Of a stretch of DNA of 6,358 nucleotides, positions 5,026-6,358 are shown one piece after another (position 1 is the first letter of the stretch; every line of letters begins with the position of its first letter). Source of the DNA: Micavibrio aeruginosavorus (lineage in GTDB: Bacteria > Pseudomonadota > Alphaproteobacteria > Micavibrionales > Micavibrionaceae); NCBI GenBank assembly GCA_003240795.1, contig QFNK01000110.1, forward strand, positions 1-6,358, given 5' to 3'. The translations under genes and the position numbers were made by a program. The notes under the pieces were generated by a model. That model saw only the letters and a list, made by a program, of their open reading frames with translations. It was not told the origin of the DNA and made no database searches.

Positions 5026-6192
5026 TTATTTCGCCTCTTCGATATAGCGATATCGTTCGATTGCCTTTTTGACCTTCGCTATATGTTCTGGATCGGCCGT
5101 TATGTTTTCTCCGGCCTCTTCTAACTTGTGTTGTGCTACGGTGTGGTTGTACTGTCCGCCCATAGATGCGAGGGAACGCGTTGTCCCTGCGATCTGCTTT
5201 TCAAGGCAGTCAATCATTGCATCCTTGCGTAGTGTGATTTGACGGCCGATTGGCACATAACGACCCGCCTGCCCCGCATTCTCATACGCAGCCGCCCACA
5301 TCGGATGAAGCGGCCACCGTTCGCGATGGTCATGTTTTTGTGGCGAAACCATACGACGGGTCATAATGGCCTCTGCCAATAATTCGGCCAATTTGTTATG
5401 CATCTGTTCGAACGTCAGAAGGCCACGATTTTTTATGAAGTCTTTCCCGAAACGTATTTCGATGCGCCAGACGTCCTTTGCCTTTTGATCTTCGGGCGGG
5501 TAATATCCTTCCCGCTCCCATACTTTGAACATCCACGTTTTACCGGACATATCGGTTATTTCTTTGCCTTTGTCGTAAACCTGTATGGTCAGGTTCGGGC
5601 GGCTGTAACCTATCTGTAGCGTTTCATCGCGAACGGATGATCCGATGCATCCGATTTTGACGCCGGACGGCGCAAGGATGATTTCGCGCATCCGGCGCGT
5701 ATGCATTTCGGCCGTGAATGCGGGGCTATAAAAATCGAAAGCGTAATCTGCGCGGCTTATGCGGTTCCATGTTTCCGGCCGATCAATATCGGCACCGTCG
5801 CAAATCGGCAGCCCTTCGCGAAACAATGCCGTGACGATGCGTTCTTTCAACGCCTCATAGCCATGCTCCCAAAGTCCGGCAGCGAGATAGCGTACGGTTA
5901 TAGGCCATTGCTGCTTGGGGCTTCCGATATGGATTTGAAAGTCATCATTTTCAATGACCCACTTTTTTCCTTGGCTTGCGCCGATCCATATCTGGAACCC
6001 CTCCCCTCCGAAGCTGTATTCCATCGGCGTTTCACGTTCGGCCGCAAGTTGCTTGTGCAGTTCGAGGTTTTCCGCCAAGGCATGGGGTATAGTAAAATTG
6101 AAACTTTCCTGTACCGTGTCCCAATTATGCGCCAGCAGGACGGCGTAGCCATCCTGTGTATTCGTTCCTATATCTGGCGCTTGTCTATACAT
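5026..6192 (-). CDS. Replication initiator, Rep_trans-like
   Basis: The product has 388 residues and is the largest protein here. Three segments recall the Rep_trans-type (pT181/RstA-like) replication initiators: ISRADYAFDFY at 145-155 (acidic residues in a strand), LTIQVYDKGKEI at 201-212 (the YDKG-E block), and VWRIEIRF at 241-248 (the R-x-E strand). These proteins nick one strand at the origin and start rolling-circle replication; the likely nucleophile is a Tyr, which I cannot single out. The C-terminal 100 residues are charged and helical. ATG 6192 has no good Shine-Dalgarno site (only a G5 run about 17 bases upstream), so translation may be weak or start elsewhere. PM2 itself uses a different initiator, P12 of the phiX174 gpA/P2 A type. 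A non-rolling-circle initiator remains possible. Confidence 0.7.
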   Translation of the reverse strand: MYRQAPDIGTNTQDGYAVLLAHNWDTVQESFNFTIPHALAENLELHKQLAAERETPMEYSFGGEGFQIWIGASQGKKWVIENDDFQIHIGSPKQQWPITVRYLAAGLWEHGYEALKERIVTALFREGLPICDGADIDRPETWNRISRADYAFDFYSPAFTAEMHTRRMREIILAPSGVKIGCIGSSVRDETLQIGYSRPNLTIQVYDKGKEITDMSGKTWMFKVWEREGYYPPEDQKAKDVWRIEIRFGKDFIKNRGLLTFEQMHNKLAELLAEAIMTRRMVSPQKHDHRERWPLHPMWAAAYENAGQAGRYVPIGRQITLRKDAMIDCLEKQIAGTTRSLASMGGQYNHTVAQHKLEEAGENITADPEHIAKVKKAIERYRYIEEAK

Positions 6193-6295
6193 TGGTGGGT
6201 TTGGTATACCCCCTATTAGACGGGTGGGGGGATCAGATCTTTCTGCTTGCTAATTTATGATAATCGGGAAAATGATCGTATTTTTGACATGAATT
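6193..6295. promoter_or_regulatory. Noncoding rep leader with inverted repeats; candidate origin/promoter
   Basis: This is the only noncoding gap of about 100 bases. On the plus strand it holds the perfect palindrome GGTATACC (6203-6210). A C5 run (6209-6213) faces a G6 run (6226-6231) across 12 bases and could form a hairpin. There is also an AGATCT palindrome near 6236 and an A/T-rich stretch with TTATGATAA (6255-6263). The rep promoter must lie here or upstream, but I see no convincing -35/-10 pair on the minus strand. Palindromes next to a rolling-circle-type initiator gene often mark the origin or an operator. Which one applies is inference. Confidence 0.4.
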
Positions 6296-6326
6296 AAAAC
6301 CCCTCCCAATTGCTCGGGAGGGGTTT
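6296..6326 (-). terminator. Intrinsic terminator upstream of rep
   Basis: CCCCTCCC (6300-6307) pairs with GGGAGGGG (6316-6323), extended by three A-T pairs, with an 8-base loop. On the minus strand it is followed by TTTT and an A/T-rich stretch, so it should stop transcription entering from beyond the right edge, 6 bases after that gene's TAA. On the plus strand only three T residues follow, so activity in that direction would be weaker. Confidence 0.75.
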
Positions 6327-6331
6327 GAAGG

Positions 6332-6358
6332 TTAGGCCGCGAAGGGTAGGTCAGCACT
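6332..6358 (-). CDS. C-terminal tail of an upstream gene (partial)
   Basis: Eight codons (SADLPFAA) and a TAA stop enter from the right edge on the minus strand and are followed within six bases by the terminator hairpin. The stop-then-terminator spacing supports a real gene end rather than chance. DLPF recalls the acidic tip of single-strand-binding proteins, but eight residues are too few to identify it. Confidence 0.4.
   Translation of the reverse strand, partial: SADLPFAA

Noticed and set aside
5701..6219. A 172-residue open frame on the plus strand opposite rep.
   Set aside because: It is antisense to the middle and N-terminal part of the initiator, has no ribosome site or recognisable motif, and its composition is what a shadow of the rep frame gives.
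6284..6289. TTGACA on the plus strand as a -35 promoter box.
   Set aside because: No -10-like sequence follows at 16-18 bases (the terminator stem lies there), and no plus-strand gene is present downstream.
1..6358. The window might be a complete circular genome closed end to end.
   Set aside because: Joining the ends puts the left-edge gene in a frame that reads through the terminator near 6300 and on to a stop in the noncoding gap. The natural frame ending SADLPFAA before that terminator is out of phase. The window is also smaller than PM2 (about 10 kb). It is more likely an excerpt, though a base error at the junction cannot be excluded.
6332..6358. DLPF near the C-terminus as proof of a single-strand-binding protein.
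   Set aside because: Only eight residues are visible and the motif is followed by two Ala rather than ending at Phe, so the match may be chance.

Overview
The window looks like part of a small, tailless, membrane-containing double-stranded DNA phage of the PM2 (corticovirus) type, either as a free genome or as an integrated element. Two adjacent proteins carry this call. One is a 273-residue protein resembling the PM2 double-jelly-roll major capsid protein P2. The other is a 220-residue FtsK/HerA-type ATPase whose size and position match the PM2 packaging ATPase P9. Around them sit many very small proteins with a single membrane helix, as expected for a virion with an internal lipid membrane. 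The host is probably a Gram-negative bacterium. The intermediate GC content and protein style would fit an alphaproteobacterium, but that is a guess, because no host gene, tRNA or attachment site is visible.

All genes lie on the minus strand, so the transcription order runs from high to low coordinates. At the right end are the last eight codons of an upstream gene (6332-6358) and a strong hairpin terminator (6296-6326). Next comes a noncoding stretch of about 100 bases rich in inverted repeats, which may hold the rep promoter and replication origin. Then follows a replication initiator (5026-6192) and a dense cluster of small proteins: an acidic protein with a Gly/Arg-rich tail, a coiled-coil-like protein, a Cys-rich zinc-ribbon-like protein, a two-helix membrane protein and a small unknown protein. 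That block ends with the packaging ATPase (2996-3658).

A second strong intrinsic terminator (2931-2961) separates this block from the virion block. The virion block holds two tiny membrane proteins, the major capsid protein (1806-2627), two C-terminally anchored membrane proteins, a GNAT-like protein, a third C-terminally anchored protein, and the start of a probable structural protein that runs off the left edge (1-524). Genes are packed end to end, with start/stop overlaps of 1 to 17 bases and two much longer out-of-frame overlaps (137 bases, and about 77-107 bases).

The most interesting points are these: a corticovirus-type capsid and ATPase module joined to a Rep_trans-like initiator rather than the PM2 P12 type; a GNAT-like gene inside the virion operon; a terminator placed exactly between the ATPase and capsid blocks; and long overlaps in which both frames encode low-complexity or coiled protein. 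No CRISPR array, tRNA, rRNA, integrase or insertion sequence was seen.
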